Shown piece after piece: positions 63,776 to 64,000 of a stretch of DNA of 64,000 nt. A model generated the notes under the pieces. It was not told the DNA's origin, searched no databases, and was given only the letters and a program-made list of their open reading frames with translations. Positions within the stretch are counted from its first letter, which is position 1. Each line of letters opens with the position of its first letter. The DNA comes from Flavobacteriales bacterium (GTDB taxonomy: Bacteria; Bacteroidota; Bacteroidia; Flavobacteriales_E; Vicingaceae), in contig JABTUP010000001.1 in NCBI GenBank assembly GCA_015075325.1, positions 1 to 64,000 on the forward strand, read 5' to 3'. Position numbers and translations under genes: made by a program.

Positions 63776-64000
63776 TTACTTAATAAAATCAATTATTTCA
63801 TGGGTTAATTGTTGCAAATCAACCTTTTCAATTGGATGTTTTGAGTTGTGAAGTTGATAAAACAGGGCATTCGGAATTGCGTTAGCAACAGCCATCGTTT
63901 CTTCCAATGTTACCATTTCGTCTTGGTCAGCCAACCCAATTTTTACTTGATGTTGAATCGTTTTAATCGTTTATGGTTAATGGATTGTTTTGACCCATTT
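63776..64000 (-). CDS. Alpha/beta hydrolase, C-terminal part, possibly frameshifted
   Basis: The minus strand encodes IQHQVKIGLADQDEMVTLEE and ends KHPIEKVDLQQLTHEIIDFI. The Asp in GLADQDEMV and the His in NSKHPIE are the last two members of an alpha/beta-hydrolase catalytic triad. The frame has a stop at 63971-63973, while a neighbouring frame (MGQNNPLTIND) looks like the preceding sequence. A frameshift near 63965-63975 is therefore likely, or an assembly error at the window edge. The N-terminus lies beyond the window. It is 5 bp upstream of the aldehyde dehydrogenase. Confidence 0.6.

Overview
The window is a stretch of AT-rich chromosome from a member of the Bacteroidota, most likely a Flavobacteriales-like lineage. 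The signs are the fused lpxC/fabZ gene, C-terminal type IX secretion (T9SS) sorting domains, a bacillithiol-associated YtxJ protein, a FISUMP-domain lipoprotein, -7 promoter motifs of the TAnnTTTG type, and starts without Shine-Dalgarno sequences (several TTG or GTG). The identification rests on gene content only.

Layout. 1-860: membrane-protein genes downstream of a truncated tyrosine recombinase. 1056-1128: tRNA-Lys. 1.7-10.1 kb: an SDR, aroK, guaB, three consecutive periplasmic PPIase/chaperone genes (SurA/PpiC type) and a MoxR ATPase. 10.1-19.5 kb, minus strand: fumarylacetoacetase, glyA, ppk1, valS, umuC and umuD. 19.5-28.4 kb: an accessory island with a five-gene restriction-modification operon (cytosine methylase, MORC/MutL-type GHKL ATPase, Z1 helicase, PD-(D/E)XK nuclease, unassigned fifth protein). 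It lies between a truncated integron-type integrase with an attI-like end (28.1-28.4 kb) and an attC-like 131-bp imperfect palindrome (20.32-20.45 kb). 28.5-38.5 kb, minus strand: MFS transporter, CAP/OmpA-like secreted protein, Na/Ca exchanger, tatA, a beta-barrel gene with an in-frame stop, efp, and lpxA, lpxC/fabZ and lpxD. 38.6-43.1 kb: LTA-synthase-like enzyme, GT4 glycosyltransferase and a polytopic membrane protein. 43.1-46.7 kb: a scar region with a third integrase remnant, an inactivated IS3-family element and two truncated surface-protein genes. 46.6-58.9 kb: methyltransferase, rhodanese-thioredoxin lipoprotein, HAD phosphatase, lipA, OsmC, ytxJ with a 42-residue lipoprotein, ung, a BamA-like protein, a T9SS cargo, a 2OG-Fe(II) oxygenase, an ABC exporter and an aldo/keto reductase. 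58.9-59.5 kb: tRNA-Ala and a GIY-YIG nuclease gene framed by partial copies of that tRNA. 59.6-64 kb: saccharopine dehydrogenase-like protein, FISUMP lipoprotein, higBA with a palindromic operator, an aldehyde dehydrogenase and the end of an alpha/beta hydrolase.

The most interesting structure is a three-copy module: the C-terminal end of an integron-type tyrosine recombinase followed by a conserved tail ending in ACAAGTT. Each copy lies just downstream of a co-oriented host transcription unit (tRNA-Lys, MFS gene, DUF6056-like gene) and each is followed by accessory DNA. In copy 2 the following DNA is the complete restriction operon closed by an attC-like palindrome, which looks like an integron carrying a very large defence cassette. 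Two copies share the same truncation and the same lost catalytic residues, so the truncated form itself seems to have spread. A second candidate mobile system is the GIY-YIG gene embedded in tRNA-Ala fragments whose anticodon arm has been replaced by a different hairpin.
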